From Streptomyces hyaluromycini (GTDB lineage Bacteria; Actinomycetota; Actinomycetes; Streptomycetales; Streptomycetaceae), in assembly GCF_002217755.1 (NCBI RefSeq), contig NZ_BCFL01000022.1:248001-312000 (forward strand): 64,000 nucleotides of DNA, written 5' to 3'. This document shows, piece by piece, positions 1 to 8,807 of the stretch (its first letter is position 1; each line of letters starts with the position of its first letter). The position numbers and the translations under genes are program-made. Under the pieces are notes generated by a model that did no database searches, was not told where the DNA came from, and saw nothing but the letters and a program-made list of their open reading frames with translations.

Positions 1-693
1 CCCCGCCGAGCCGTCCGCGCCCACCGAGATGCGCAGCAGCGTGCCCCGGTCCGTGTTGGTCACCCACACCGCGTCTTTGTGCACCTGGATCCCGTTGGCG
101 CCGAAGCCGGTGGCCGACGGGAGACCGGCGAGCTCGGTGCCCGCGGCCCAGGCCGTGGCCGTGCCGCCCGCCTGCGGGATGCGCCACACCGTGCCCAGCG
201 CCGAGTCGGCGGCGTAGAGCACGCCGTGCTTCTCGTCGAGGGCCAGCCCGTTGGGCAGGCCGTCCGCCGGCAGCTGGGCGATCTGCTCGGGTGTGCCGCC
301 GCCCGCCGGGATGCGCCAGACACCGGTCCTGCCGGTGCCGGTGGCGTAGTTGACGTACAGCGTGCCGTCGTGCGCGCGGGCCAGGCCGTATGTGACCGCG
401 CTACTCACGAGGGGCGTCCGGGGGTTGTCCTCGTCGGGCAGGGTCGCGAGGACCCGGACCCGGCGCTCCCGGGTGACCTTGACGACCTGCCGGGCGAACG
501 CGAAGGAGACGTCGACGGTGCCGCCCCGCTCGGCGACGACGCTCTCGGGTGTCTGTCCGTGGGCCAGGTCGAAATGGGCGACGGTGTGGGGACGGGAGAG
601 GACCGGCTCGTCGCTCGCGGCCGGAACCGCCGCGAGCAGGCCGATCGCGACCGCGGCCGGGGCGGCGACGGCCCGGCGGGGGAATCGGGGCAT
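1..693 (-). CDS. Secreted SMP-30/NHL-type beta-propeller protein (3' end beyond window)
   Basis: The gene is read from the complementary strand from ATG at 693 and runs off the left edge, so the C-terminus is missing. The N-terminus (MPRFPRRAVAAPAAVAIGLL) is a Sec-type signal peptide. The body has repeated propeller-blade phrases such as GVWRIPAGGG and GTVWRIPQAGG followed by LPNGLALD and ATGFGANGI, as in SMP-30/gluconolaconase-like or NHL-repeat proteins. AAAGAGG lies 6 nt before the ATG. A six-bladed sugar-lactonase-like or lectin-like extracellular propeller is likely. The substrate cannot be inferred, and family assignment rests on the blade repeats only. It precedes a series of other exported proteins on the same strand. 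Confidence 0.75.
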   Translation of the reverse strand, partial: MPRFPRRAVAAPAAVAIGLLAAVPAASDEPVLSRPHTVAHFDLAHGQTPESVVAERGGTVDVSFAFARQVVKVTRERRVRVLATLPDEDNPRTPLVSSAVTYGLARAHDGTLYVNYATGTGRTGVWRIPAGGGTPEQIAQLPADGLPNGLALDEKHGVLYAADSALGTVWRIPQAGGTATAWAAGTELAGLPSATGFGANGIQVHKDAVWVTNTDRGTLLRISVGADGSAG

Positions 694-847
694 GTGACCT
701 CTTTCGACGGGAGCGCGGAGCTCCGGCGTACCGGTCACACCAAAATGAGGCTTCGCCGTCCCCGGGCCGCGGCAGCCGTGGCCGCGACGTCGCCCGCCCG
801 GCGCACGGCGTGGCCCCGCATGCCGCGCAGCCGGGTGACGGCCCCGT

Positions 848-1303
848 TCAGTTCCACATCGGGTAGCTCATGACCTGCGTGTATCCCTCCGGCCTGGCAC
901 CGGAGTAGGTTAGGTTCAGCCGCGTGAAGTGCTGCACGTTCGGGTGCTTCGTCCAGGCCGTCGGGCGGTCGAGCCGTACGGTCACCGGATACTTGTGGAA
1001 CTTGCCGGCCGCGCAGTACGGCTTGCAGTCGTTCACCGCGTTCACGCCCTGGGCGACCGCCGTGTTGTCGTTCCACTGGGTCCAGTGCATGCCGGTGAGG
1101 ATGCTGTTGCCGTCGCCGCAGGCCAGCAGGAAGTCGCTCGGCCTGAACCGCTGGTGCCAGAGGCAGTCCACGAGCACGGGGTGCTGGGCCGACGCCCGCG
1201 ACGCGGACGGTGTCGGCGGCGTCGCGGAAGCAGTCGTCATGCCTGCCGTGAGCAGCAGGGCCGCCCCGAGTCCGATCGCCGTTCCCACCACTGGTCTGCG
1301 CAT
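848..1303 (-). CDS. Small secreted four-cysteine protein, unknown function
   Basis: This 151-residue protein starts with a clear signal peptide (MRRPVVGTAIGLGAALLLTA, cleavage probably near ASA-TPP). The mature part carries four cysteines (DCLWH, LACGDG, DCKPYC), which would suit two disulfides outside the cell. It also has a conserved-looking central stretch with GNSILTGMHWTQWN. The ATG at 1303 is preceded by a GGGAGCG-type ribosome binding site. I recognise it only as a conserved streptomycete exported protein and assign no function. The gene stands alone, facing away from the DUF4389 gene promoter region on the same strand. A reading frame continuing upstream of 1303 is an artefact of high GC. 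Confidence 0.7.
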   Translation of the reverse strand: MRRPVVGTAIGLGAALLLTAGMTTASATPPTPSASRASAQHPVLVDCLWHQRFRPSDFLLACGDGNSILTGMHWTQWNDNTAVAQGVNAVNDCKPYCAAGKFHKYPVTVRLDRPTAWTKHPNVQHFTRLNLTYSGARPEGYTQVMSYPMWN

Positions 1304-1344
1304 GGTCGCTCCCGCCCGTTCCGCCGGACATGTTCCCTTCGACG

Positions 1345-2142
1345 CTACGGCCGTCCTGCGAGATGTACCACTTGCGGCGTATTCGCCAGCCCGTTGTCGT
1401 CGGAGTTCCCGGTACTGCGGGAGCCGACCTGGGTGACCAGGCCGAGCACCAGGAAAACCCAGATCAGGACCTTCGCGGCGGTGTCCAGGACCAGGGGCCG
1501 GGTGGCGGAACGGACCTCGTCCTTGGCGGTCGGCGCGTCGCCGAGCAGCCCCTTCGGGTAGACGGGCGACAGCATGCTGGTGTAGGCGCCGAACCGCATC
1601 CGGTACCGGGCGACCGCGGCCGTGGCCCCGAACACCGGGCCGGGCAGCCGTCCCAGCACGATCCCGATGATCCAGAAGATCCAGCCGACCGCGAGCCAGC
1701 CGGTCGCCGCGAGGTTCGCGATGATCGCCGCCGGGATCATCAGGATCAGCCGGAACAGCACCGCCAGCCGGTTCAGGGTGGTGGGCCGCAGCTCGATCTG
1801 CACCGGGTAGTCGGGCGCGGTGAGGGCGAACGGCGGATACCGGTCGACCAGGAGCATGGAGCTGGCCGCGATCCGGGTCTCGTAGGCGAGGTACTTGCCG
1901 AGGAACGAGGCGATGGAGTCGGGCAGCCGGCCCAGCACGAGCGCCGCGAACCAGCCGGCCACCGTCACGAAGAACGCCGCGATGCCGAGGAGGCCGAGTA
2001 CGACGAACTGCGGGACCAGCAGCAGCCAGCGCAGCAGCACCGTCCAGCGGCGCTGCTGCCCGGGCCCCGGGATGTCCAGCTCCGGCCGCCACTCGGGGCC
2101 GTCGGTCGTGGCGGGAGGACGTGGCCCCCAGCTCTGCGTCAT
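1345..2142 (-). CDS. DUF4389 integral membrane protein
   Basis: The product is 265 residues. A hydrophilic, proline-rich N-terminus (about 35 residues) is followed by a hydrophobic hairpin (RWTVLLRWLLLVPQFVVLGLL), a conserved loop with DRYPPFAL and DYPVQIEL, a second hydrophobic pair (FRLILMIPAAIIA), and a C-terminal helix near residue 225. The WTVLLRWLLLVPQ and YPPF signatures match DUF4389 membrane proteins, which often occur as tandem half-domains. Function is unknown in the family, with a cell-membrane location. The start ATG at 2142 is supported by GGAGGACTC just upstream. The gene is followed by the small secreted protein after 41 nt, so co-transcription is possible. Confidence 0.8.
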   Translation of the reverse strand: MTQSWGPRPPATTDGPEWRPELDIPGPGQQRRWTVLLRWLLLVPQFVVLGLLGIAAFFVTVAGWFAALVLGRLPDSIASFLGKYLAYETRIAASSMLLVDRYPPFALTAPDYPVQIELRPTTLNRLAVLFRLILMIPAAIIANLAATGWLAVGWIFWIIGIVLGRLPGPVFGATAAVARYRMRFGAYTSMLSPVYPKGLLGDAPTAKDEVRSATRPLVLDTAAKVLIWVFLVLGLVTQVGSRSTGNSDDNGLANTPQVVHLAGRP

Positions 2143-2229
2143 GAGTCCTCCCGTCGTCCGGCCGCGTGGCGGACGCCCCCTCCATCGTGCGGCGGAACGA
2201 CGGCCCCCGCCAGGGTGGACCAGACGAAC

Positions 2230-3006
2230 TCAGCCGTGTGTGACGGTCAGACCGTAGAACGCGACGCGGGCGCCGTTGGTCGTGCTGTCGGAGGACGACT
2301 GGTTGTACGAGCCCGCCTTGAAGTACTGCTTGTACTGGTTGAAGGAGGACGGAATGGCGTAGTGGGTCGTAGTGCCGTTGACGGTCAGGTTGATGGTGTT
2401 CCCGCCGGAGACGGCGATGGTGTACGTCCAGGTCTTGCCGACCGACACGTTGCCCACGCTGTGCGTGGTCTGGCCGCCGTCCGGGGAGTTCTCGGTGCCG
2501 AGCACGATGTCGCCGTTGGAGTGATAGTACAGCTCCAGCAGCGGCTTGGTGGACGAGCCGCCGGTGCCGAGGTGGATCTGGCCCACGCACACGTTCTTGG
2601 TCACCGAGACCACCCGCAGGGTCGCGCTCATCTTGTGGCTGCCGCTCAGCGACCAGTTCGCGGCGCTGCCGTCCCAGTTCATCTCGCGCAGCTCGGAACG
2701 GGCGTAGTTGGAGTTCGGGGTGGTGACGCCCTTCTCGGGCGCCCAGAAGGTCATCGCACCGTCGCGGGTGTCGGTGTAGAAGTACGCGTCCTGGTAGCCG
2801 TTGGCGCCCTGCAGCCGGGAGGAGGGGATGGTGGTCGGCGAGCCGGGGGAGCCGACCGGCTCCTGGAGCTGCCAGATGGACAGGTCGAAGTTGCCGCCGG
2901 GTGCGACGTTCGGGTTCGCCGCGTCCGCGCTGCCGCCGAACAGGACGGTGAGGGCGAGGGCGAGGCCCGCGGCGGTCGGCGCCGCGAGCAACCGGGATCG
3001 GTTCAC
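2230..3006 (-). CDS. Secreted alginate lyase, polysaccharide lyase family 7
   Basis: The predicted protein is 258 residues with a signal peptide ending near ADA-ANP. It carries the three PL7 catalytic-cleft motifs in order: RSELRE (about residue 95), VGQIHLG (about 130) and YFKAGSYNQ (about 225). It therefore probably cleaves alginate or a related polyuronate by beta-elimination outside the cell. The start is taken as GTG at 3006 because GAAAGGA sits about 8 nt upstream and the signal peptide begins there. An in-frame ATG at 3081 would add a hydrophilic extension before the signal sequence and lies inside an inverted repeat, so it is less likely. There is no linked carbohydrate module. The 5' leader holds an unusual nested inverted repeat (3031-3081). 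Confidence 0.88.
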   Translation of the reverse strand: MNRSRLLAAPTAAGLALALTVLFGGSADAANPNVAPGGNFDLSIWQLQEPVGSPGSPTTIPSSRLQGANGYQDAYFYTDTRDGAMTFWAPEKGVTTPNSNYARSELREMNWDGSAANWSLSGSHKMSATLRVVSVTKNVCVGQIHLGTGGSSTKPLLELYYHSNGDIVLGTENSPDGGQTTHSVGNVSVGKTWTYTIAVSGGNTINLTVNGTTTHYAIPSSFNQYKQYFKAGSYNQSSSDSTTNGARVAFYGLTVTHG

Positions 3007-3030
3007 GTGGGGGGTCCTTTCGTCAGAGGG

Positions 3031-3081
3031 ATGCGGCCGGAGCCCACTCCGCGAGTTCATGTATGTGAACTCCGGCCGCAT
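3031..3081 (-). promoter_or_regulatory. Nested inverted repeat in the leader of the PL7 alginate lyase gene
   Basis: A perfect 12-bp inverted repeat pairs 3031-3042 (ATGCGGCCGGAG) with 3070-3081. Inside it lies a second perfect 7-bp repeat, GAGTTCA (3053-3059) with TGAACTC (3066-3072) around a 6-bp spacer. The two share three bases, so in RNA they are alternative rather than simultaneous hairpins. The structure ends about 25 nt before the GTG start. It could be an operator for a dimeric repressor (inner palindrome) or a translation-control hairpin. No regulator gene is adjacent. Confidence 0.45.
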
Positions 3082-3135
3082 CCATAACCGTCGATGACCG
3101 TGAAGCTAAAGGTCCGGACCAATCCCGTCAAGAGG

Positions 3136-4350
3136 TCAGCAGGCGCCCTCGTCCTGCCAGGGACCCCACTCGGAGGCGCCGGGCACCTCGTTCTGGGTCC
3201 ACCACTTGGCCTTCCAGTTGTGGCTGTTGTACGAGACCTCGTTCCCGGCCGTGTACACCGCCGTCGCACTCCAGGCGGTCTTGCACGAGGTGGGAGTGGG
3301 TGTCGGGGTGGGCGTGGGGGTGGGGGTGGTGGTCGGCGGGGTGACCCCGGCGAACTTCACCGAGTACTTGGCGAAGTCCCAGCTGCTCTGCGCCACGCTG
3401 GAGCAGGTCCCGGACGTGGTGCCGTTGTTGTCGACCGGGGTGCACTGGCGGTCGCGGTTCAGGGACCAGAACGTGAAGCGGTCCATGTTGTGGCTCGTCG
3501 CGTAGTCGAGCACGGTCTGGAAGTCGGCCTGGGTGAAGTACTCGCCTGTGTCGCTGCGCCCGTTCATCCCGGAGAAGCCCTCGTGGGCGTAGGCGGTCGC
3601 CTGGTCCCAGCCGAAGGTGGACTGCAGGATCGAGTTGAAGTTGGTGAGCGCGCTGGTCTGCGAGGCCGCCCCGCTGAATCCGCCGTCGAACGGCATGATG
3701 GAGAAGTTGTTGGGCGTGAACCCCTGCGACTTCGCCTCCAGCAGCATCTGCTTGCCGAACCAGCCGGTCCCGTCCGCCGTGCCGGCGGTCGTCACCGACA
3801 CGTACAGGCCCGGGTTGTTCTGCTGGAGGATCTTCGCGGCGCCGATCTCGTTCTTGATCGCCGCGGTGTTCTCGTACTCCGGCTCCTCCAGGTCGAAGTC
3901 GATCGCGTGCAGCCCGTACTTGGTGATGACCTGCTGGTAGGCCGCCGCCGTGGAGGCCGCGTCCGCGCAGGTCTGCCCCAGCTTGGTGCCGCCGTAGCCG
4001 CCGATGGAGACGGAGACGTCGCCGCCCTTGGCCCGGATCGTGTTGATCACCGACTGGACGGCGGTGTCCGAGGAGACCGCCGCCGTGCCGCCCCAGGTGG
4101 GCGAGCAGCCGCCGCCGTTGGGGGCCAGGACGAACGCCAGCTGGAAGGCCTTGAGGCCGCTGGCGTCCATGATCGCGCCCGCGTCCGGCGGGTTGTTGTC
4201 CAGCGGCATCAGATAGGGGGCGGCCGCGTACCACCGGTTGCTCAGCGCGGTGGTCGCGCCCGAGGCGTTGCTCGCGACGAGTGCGGTGGTGCCGGCGGCG
4301 GCGAGGGTGACGGCGGCCGCCGCGCCCAGACATGCGCGAAGGGGTCTCAC
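3136..4350 (-). CDS. Secreted GH18 chitinase with C-terminal chitin-binding module
   Basis: This 404-residue exported enzyme has a signal peptide (about residues 1-32, ending near SNASGA), a GH18 barrel and a C-terminal CBM5/12 module. The catalytic DxDxE motif is seen as DFDLEEPE near residue 150, with the preceding SIGGYGG strand. A linker of threonine-proline repeats (about residues 338-358) leads to the binding module, which shows AWSATAVYTAGNEVSY and WKAKWWTQNE. It should hydrolyse chitin outside the cell and release N-acetylglucosamine oligomers. The start is GTG at 4350, six bases after GGAGG. Paired 12-bp repeats 73-106 bp upstream suggest N-acetylglucosamine/DasR-type control, as for other streptomycete chitinases. 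Confidence 0.93.
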   Translation of the reverse strand: MRPLRACLGAAAAVTLAAAGTTALVASNASGATTALSNRWYAAAPYLMPLDNNPPDAGAIMDASGLKAFQLAFVLAPNGGGCSPTWGGTAAVSSDTAVQSVINTIRAKGGDVSVSIGGYGGTKLGQTCADAASTAAAYQQVITKYGLHAIDFDLEEPEYENTAAIKNEIGAAKILQQNNPGLYVSVTTAGTADGTGWFGKQMLLEAKSQGFTPNNFSIMPFDGGFSGAASQTSALTNFNSILQSTFGWDQATAYAHEGFSGMNGRSDTGEYFTQADFQTVLDYATSHNMDRFTFWSLNRDRQCTPVDNNGTTSGTCSSVAQSSWDFAKYSVKFAGVTPPTTTPTPTPTPTPTPTSCKTAWSATAVYTAGNEVSYNSHNWKAKWWTQNEVPGASEWGPWQDEGAC

Positions 4351-4422
4351 TGGTGCCTCCAGGGGGGCCGGGGAGGTGGGGTGGTCCCAGCTTCCGGAGG
4401 TGTCGCGGTCACGTCAATGAAT

Positions 4423-4456
4423 TGGACTGGACCAAAGCTCACTTTGGACTAGACCA
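4423..4456 (-). promoter_or_regulatory. Chitinase promoter 12-bp direct repeats (dre-like)
   Basis: On the plus strand TGGACTGGACCA (4423-4434) and TGGACTAGACCA (4445-4456) occur with a 22-bp period; read in gene direction they are TGGTCTAGTCCA and TGGTCCAGTCCA. Paired 12-bp repeats of this type are the known hallmark of streptomycete chitinase promoters, and each resembles the DasR-binding dre element (consensus about ACTGGTCTAGACCAGT). They lie 73-106 bp upstream of the chitinase start. The DasR assignment is from family knowledge, not shown here. Confidence 0.75.
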
Positions 4457-4466
4457 TACGATTTCT

Positions 4467-5210
4467 TTACCTGGCGTGGCGAAGCAGTTCCATCGTCCCG
4501 AACCGCACCTTCACGCCGGGCGACCAGAGCACGCTGACCGGCGGCCCGGACGGCGCCGGCAGGCCTGCCGCCTCCACCAACTCGTCGTCCAGATCCAGAA
4601 GTTCGGCCCGGTGCAGCGGCCAGGTCGGATGCTCGTTCGGCAGGTGTGCGGTACGGCCCTGCCAGGTCACGTGCAGCCCCCAGCGGGCGGTCAGGAAGTG
4701 CTCCAGCGGGGAGGGCTCGGCGATCGGCGGCCCGATCCGTACGACCGCCCGGCTCGCGGCCGCCGGACGCCGCCGCCGGCAGGTGTAGGTGATCACATCG
4801 CCCTCGCGGCGCAGCCGCATCGCGGACCAGATGTACGGCAGCCGGAACCCCAGCCGGCCCGCCAGCACCGGGAGCAGCCGGGTCGCGTCCAGGGACTTGA
4901 ACACCACCCCGCGCCGGCCCCGCCCGTCCACCGAGTACAGCCGTACGTTCGTCTCGCAGAAGGTGCCCAGGTACGGCAGCCCCGGCCCCGGCCCGAAGCC
5001 CGTGCCCCGCATCAGGAACGGGACGAGACCGACGTACGTGACCCCGTCCAGCGTGTCCGGCCGGGTGCCGGCGGGCAGCAGCCCCGCCACCCGCTCCGGC
5101 TCCACCGGCCAGTGCAGGAAGGTCAGTTCATGCCACCCCTGCACCATCGTCGGCCACCGTACGGGCCGCGGGGTGGACGGGGTGATCGGCTCGGTCGGCA
5201 CGGTCTCCAT
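4467..5210 (-). CDS. DUF2071 (YqjF-like) protein
   Basis: This is a 247-residue soluble protein matching the DUF2071/YqjF family: an early WHELTFLHWPVEPE segment, then LLPAGTRPDTLDG, YVGLVPFLMRG, FCETNVRLY and a late GVKVRFGTMELL. Its biochemical role is not established; the fold resembles acetoacetate decarboxylase-like domains. There is no signal peptide or membrane segment. Translation may begin at ATG 5210 or at an internal ATG about 20 codons later (before VQGWHEL), since no strong ribosome binding site precedes 5210. The stop codon lies directly upstream of the chitinase promoter repeats. No functional link to the chitinase is evident. Confidence 0.8.
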   Translation of the reverse strand: METVPTEPITPSTPRPVRWPTMVQGWHELTFLHWPVEPERVAGLLPAGTRPDTLDGVTYVGLVPFLMRGTGFGPGPGLPYLGTFCETNVRLYSVDGRGRRGVVFKSLDATRLLPVLAGRLGFRLPYIWSAMRLRREGDVITYTCRRRRPAAASRAVVRIGPPIAEPSPLEHFLTARWGLHVTWQGRTAHLPNEHPTWPLHRAELLDLDDELVEAAGLPAPSGPPVSVLWSPGVKVRFGTMELLRHAR

Positions 5211-5339
5211 GGAACAGGGGTCATAGCACGCCAGTACGAGGGCGCGGTGAGCGGGGGGCTGCCCGCGGGAGCGCCCGGGGCGCCCGGCCGGGCGCCCGCG
5301 ACGGGGACTCCGGCTACTGCCGCTTGCGGCCCGGAAGAG

Positions 5340-5690
5340 TCACCGTGTCGTCCCCGCCTTGTGGCCCGGAAGCGTCGTCACACCGTCCCCGCCGTCGTCG
5401 GCGACGACGGGCTGCTGCGGCAGGGCGGTGGCGTGGCCGGGCTTCCACCCGTGCGGCTTCGCGCCGGGCACCTCGGTGAGGGTGGTGCCGTCTGCCGGGG
5501 TCGCAGTCGCCGGCGTCCAGTCGGTCGGCTTCGCGCCGGGCACCTCGGTGAGCGTGATGCCGGGGTCCTCGGTCGTGCCGTGGCCGCCGGACGCCGCCAC
5601 GGCGACGCCGCCCGAGACGAGGAGCGCGACGGCGACGCCGGTGATCAGCAGGCCTCGGCGGCGGCGGACACCGCGCCAACGTGTCTTCAT
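5340..5690 (-). CDS. Small membrane-anchored or secreted protein with a duplicated motif
   Basis: The product is 116 residues, with a basic N-terminus (MKTRWRGVRRRRG), one hydrophobic segment (LLITGVAVALLVSGGVAVAA) and a short external part. The external part contains the phrase LTEVPGAKPxxW twice, separated by 24 residues. At DNA level this is a perfect 27-bp direct repeat (5454-5480 and 5526-5552), so the duplication looks recent or under strong selection. ATG 5690 has AAGGAG eight bases upstream. The gene is divergent from the response regulator at 5864, and may be a target or sensor partner of that two-component system. No domain family was recognised. Confidence 0.65.
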   Translation of the reverse strand: MKTRWRGVRRRRGLLITGVAVALLVSGGVAVAASGGHGTTEDPGITLTEVPGAKPTDWTPATATPADGTTLTEVPGAKPHGWKPGHATALPQQPVVADDGGDGVTTLPGHKAGTTR

Positions 5691-5863
5691 GGGATCAGCT
5701 CCTTCTGGGGGACGGGACACGGAGACACCGCACCCGGTGCGGCATCCGGTCCCGTCGGGAACGAGTACGTCCCCGACTCTCGCCGCCGTCCGCTGAAGAT
5801 CCGCTGAACGTCCTGAAGATCCCCTTCAGCGCCGCACGTCACCGGTGAGGCAAGGTGTACGGC

Positions 5864-6541
<678 letters not shown>

Positions 6542-7937
6542 CCGCCGCCGCCGCCGACGCCTGCGCCCGTGGCCGCGCACGGTGCGGGGCCGTGCCACCC
6601 TGGCCGTCGCCCTCGTCGCCGGCATCGCCCTCGCCGCCTGCTCGGCGGTCCTGCTCTACGCCGTCCACACCAACCTGGTCGGCTCCGCCCGGACCATGGC
6701 CCGTGACCACGTCGAGCAGGCTGCCCGCCAACTCGACGCCGGCACACCCGTGACGAAGGTACTGACCGCACTGCCGGACGTCTCCGTGGTCAGCACGGGC
6801 AGCCCCCACGGCACGCGGACCGGTGAGCCGGACGGCGACGGGGCGACCGCCTCCGTCAACACCTCCGGCGGGCCGATGGTGGTGCAGGCGTACCCCGACC
6901 TGGCTCCCGCCCGCACCGCCGTCGTCGTCCTGACCTGGGCCCTGGTGCCAGGCGCCGCCCTGCTGGTCCTGCTGGTCGCCGGTCTGAACTGGTACGCCAT
7001 GGGCCGGGCCCTGCGGCCGGTCGAGGACATCCGTGCCGAGTTCGCCGACATCACGGCCCACAGTCTCCACAACCGGGTCCCCGTGCCCGGCTCCGAGGAC
7101 GAGGTCGCCACGCTGGCAGAGACGATGAACGGCACCCTCGACCAGCTCCAGCGCGCCGTCGAGCGGCTGCGCACCTTCACCTCGGACGCCTCGCACGAAC
7201 TGCGCGGCCCCCTCACCACCCTGAAGGCCCGCCTCGAACTGGCCCTGGCCCGCCCCGACCGGGCCGAGTGGCCCGCCGTCGGCCGGGAGGCGCTGCGCGA
7301 CACCGTCAACCTCGAAGAGATCGTCGGCGATCTGCTGCTCCTCGCCCGCCTGGACGCGCACCGGCCGCTGAACCTCCAACCGCTCGGCGTCACCGACCTC
7401 CTGCGGCGGACCATAGCCGAGCGGTACCCCCACCGGCCCGTCGTCCTCGTCGCGCCCGCGGAGCCCGACGAGCCGGTCCTCGGCAGCCGCACCGCACTCG
7501 CCCGCCTCTTCTCGAACCTCCTGGACAACGGACTGCGGCACGCGCACAGCACCGTGACCGTCGAACTGCGCCACACCGAGGGCGAGGCGGTCGTCGAGGT
7601 CCGCGACGACGGGCCCGGCATCCCCGAACCCGATCGCGAACGGGTCTTCCACCGCTTCACCCGGCTGGACAACGCCCGTACCCGCGGCGAGGGAGGCACC
7701 GGTCTCGGCCTTGCCATCGCCCGCGACATCGCGACCGCCCACGGCGGGACACTCGCCGTCCGGCCGCCTCGCGCAGCCGAACGCGGCGCCCGCCTGGTCC
7801 TGACCCTGCCCCGGCCGGCCGCCCCCCTCACCCGTTCATGTGAGGGACAGGCGGCCCGCAGCTGACCGACCCTGGTGCGGAGCCGGCCGAGGAGCCTTCC
7901 CGCGGCCGGTCGCAGCTTCTGGGGAGAGGTGGATCCG

Positions 7938-8807
7938 ATGGTGCAGAGCTACACCGAGGCGCCGATCAGCAAGGTGACGGCCGCGAGCGGCGTGGAGTAC
8001 GCGTACCGCGAGGTCGGCGCGGGCGGTGTGCCGTTGGTCCTGCTGGTGCATTTCCGCGGCAACCTCGACAACTGGGACCCCGCGCTGGTGGACGCCCTGG
8101 CCCAGGGCCGGCGCGTCATCGCCTTCGACAACACCGGAGTCGGCGGATCCAGCGGCACCACACCGGGCACGGTGGCGCAGATGGCCGCGGACGCCGTCGC
8201 CTTCGTCGAGGCGCTGGACCTGGACCGCGTCGACGTCCTCGGGTTCTCGCTGGGGTCCTTCGTGGCCCAGGAGATCGCGCTGATCCGGCCGGCGCTGGTA
8301 CGGCGTCTCGTGCTCGCCTCGTCCGCGCCCCAGGGAGCGCCCGGTATGCACGGCTGGGCGCAGTGGGTCATCGATGCGGTCGGGCAGGCCGAGACCGCCC
8401 CCGCGAAGATGCTCGACGTCTTCTACACCCGGTCTCCCGAGAGCCGGAAGTCGGGTGAGGCCGCGCTCGGCCGCATGTTCACCCGGGGCGAGCTGGACAC
8501 GCCGACGACGTGGCAGACGCGGCAGGCGCAGTACGACGCGGTGTGCGCCTGGGGCGTCCCCGGCTTCTCGCTCCTGGAGCGGGTGACCGCGATCCGGGCG
8601 CCGGTGTTCGTCGCCAACGGCGACAGCGACCCGATGATCCTGCCGCGCTACTCCCACCTGCTGGCCGGGCTGATCCCCGGCGCGGAGCTGCGGATCTACC
8701 CGGACGCGGCGCACGGTTTCCTCTTCCAGCACCACGAGGAGTTCGCCGCCGACGTCACACGATTCCTGGCCCGGCCGCAGACCGATGAAAGGAACAAGGC
8801 CGTATGA
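7938..8807 (+). CDS. Alpha/beta hydrolase
   Basis: This 289-residue alpha/beta-fold hydrolase has the nucleophile elbow GFSLGS (Ser in the middle), a late catalytic Asp in NGDSDPM, and the His in DAAHGF. The oxyanion region reads VHFRGNLDNWD. The closest familiar relatives are non-haem chloroperoxidase-like or epoxide-hydrolase-like esterases; the substrate is unknown. ATG 7938 is chosen because GGGGAGAGG stands about 9 nt upstream. Its stop overlaps the next gene by 4 bp (ATGA), so the two are translationally coupled and probably act together. There is no signal peptide. Confidence 0.88.
   Translation: MVQSYTEAPISKVTAASGVEYAYREVGAGGVPLVLLVHFRGNLDNWDPALVDALAQGRRVIAFDNTGVGGSSGTTPGTVAQMAADAVAFVEALDLDRVDVLGFSLGSFVAQEIALIRPALVRRLVLASSAPQGAPGMHGWAQWVIDAVGQAETAPAKMLDVFYTRSPESRKSGEAALGRMFTRGELDTPTTWQTRQAQYDAVCAWGVPGFSLLERVTAIRAPVFVANGDSDPMILPRYSHLLAGLIPGAELRIYPDAAHGFLFQHHEEFAADVTRFLARPQTDERNKAV

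Noticed and set aside
905..921. TAGGTTAGGTTCAGCC resembling an iron box (IdeR/DmdR)
   Set aside because: It lies inside the coding region of the small secreted protein near its 3' end and only one half matches the consensus.
848..2590. A 580-codon minus-strand frame joining the secreted protein to sequence opposite DUF4389 and alginate lyase genes
   Set aside because: Only the last 151 codons from ATG 1303 have a signal peptide and ribosome binding site; the rest is a shadow frame.
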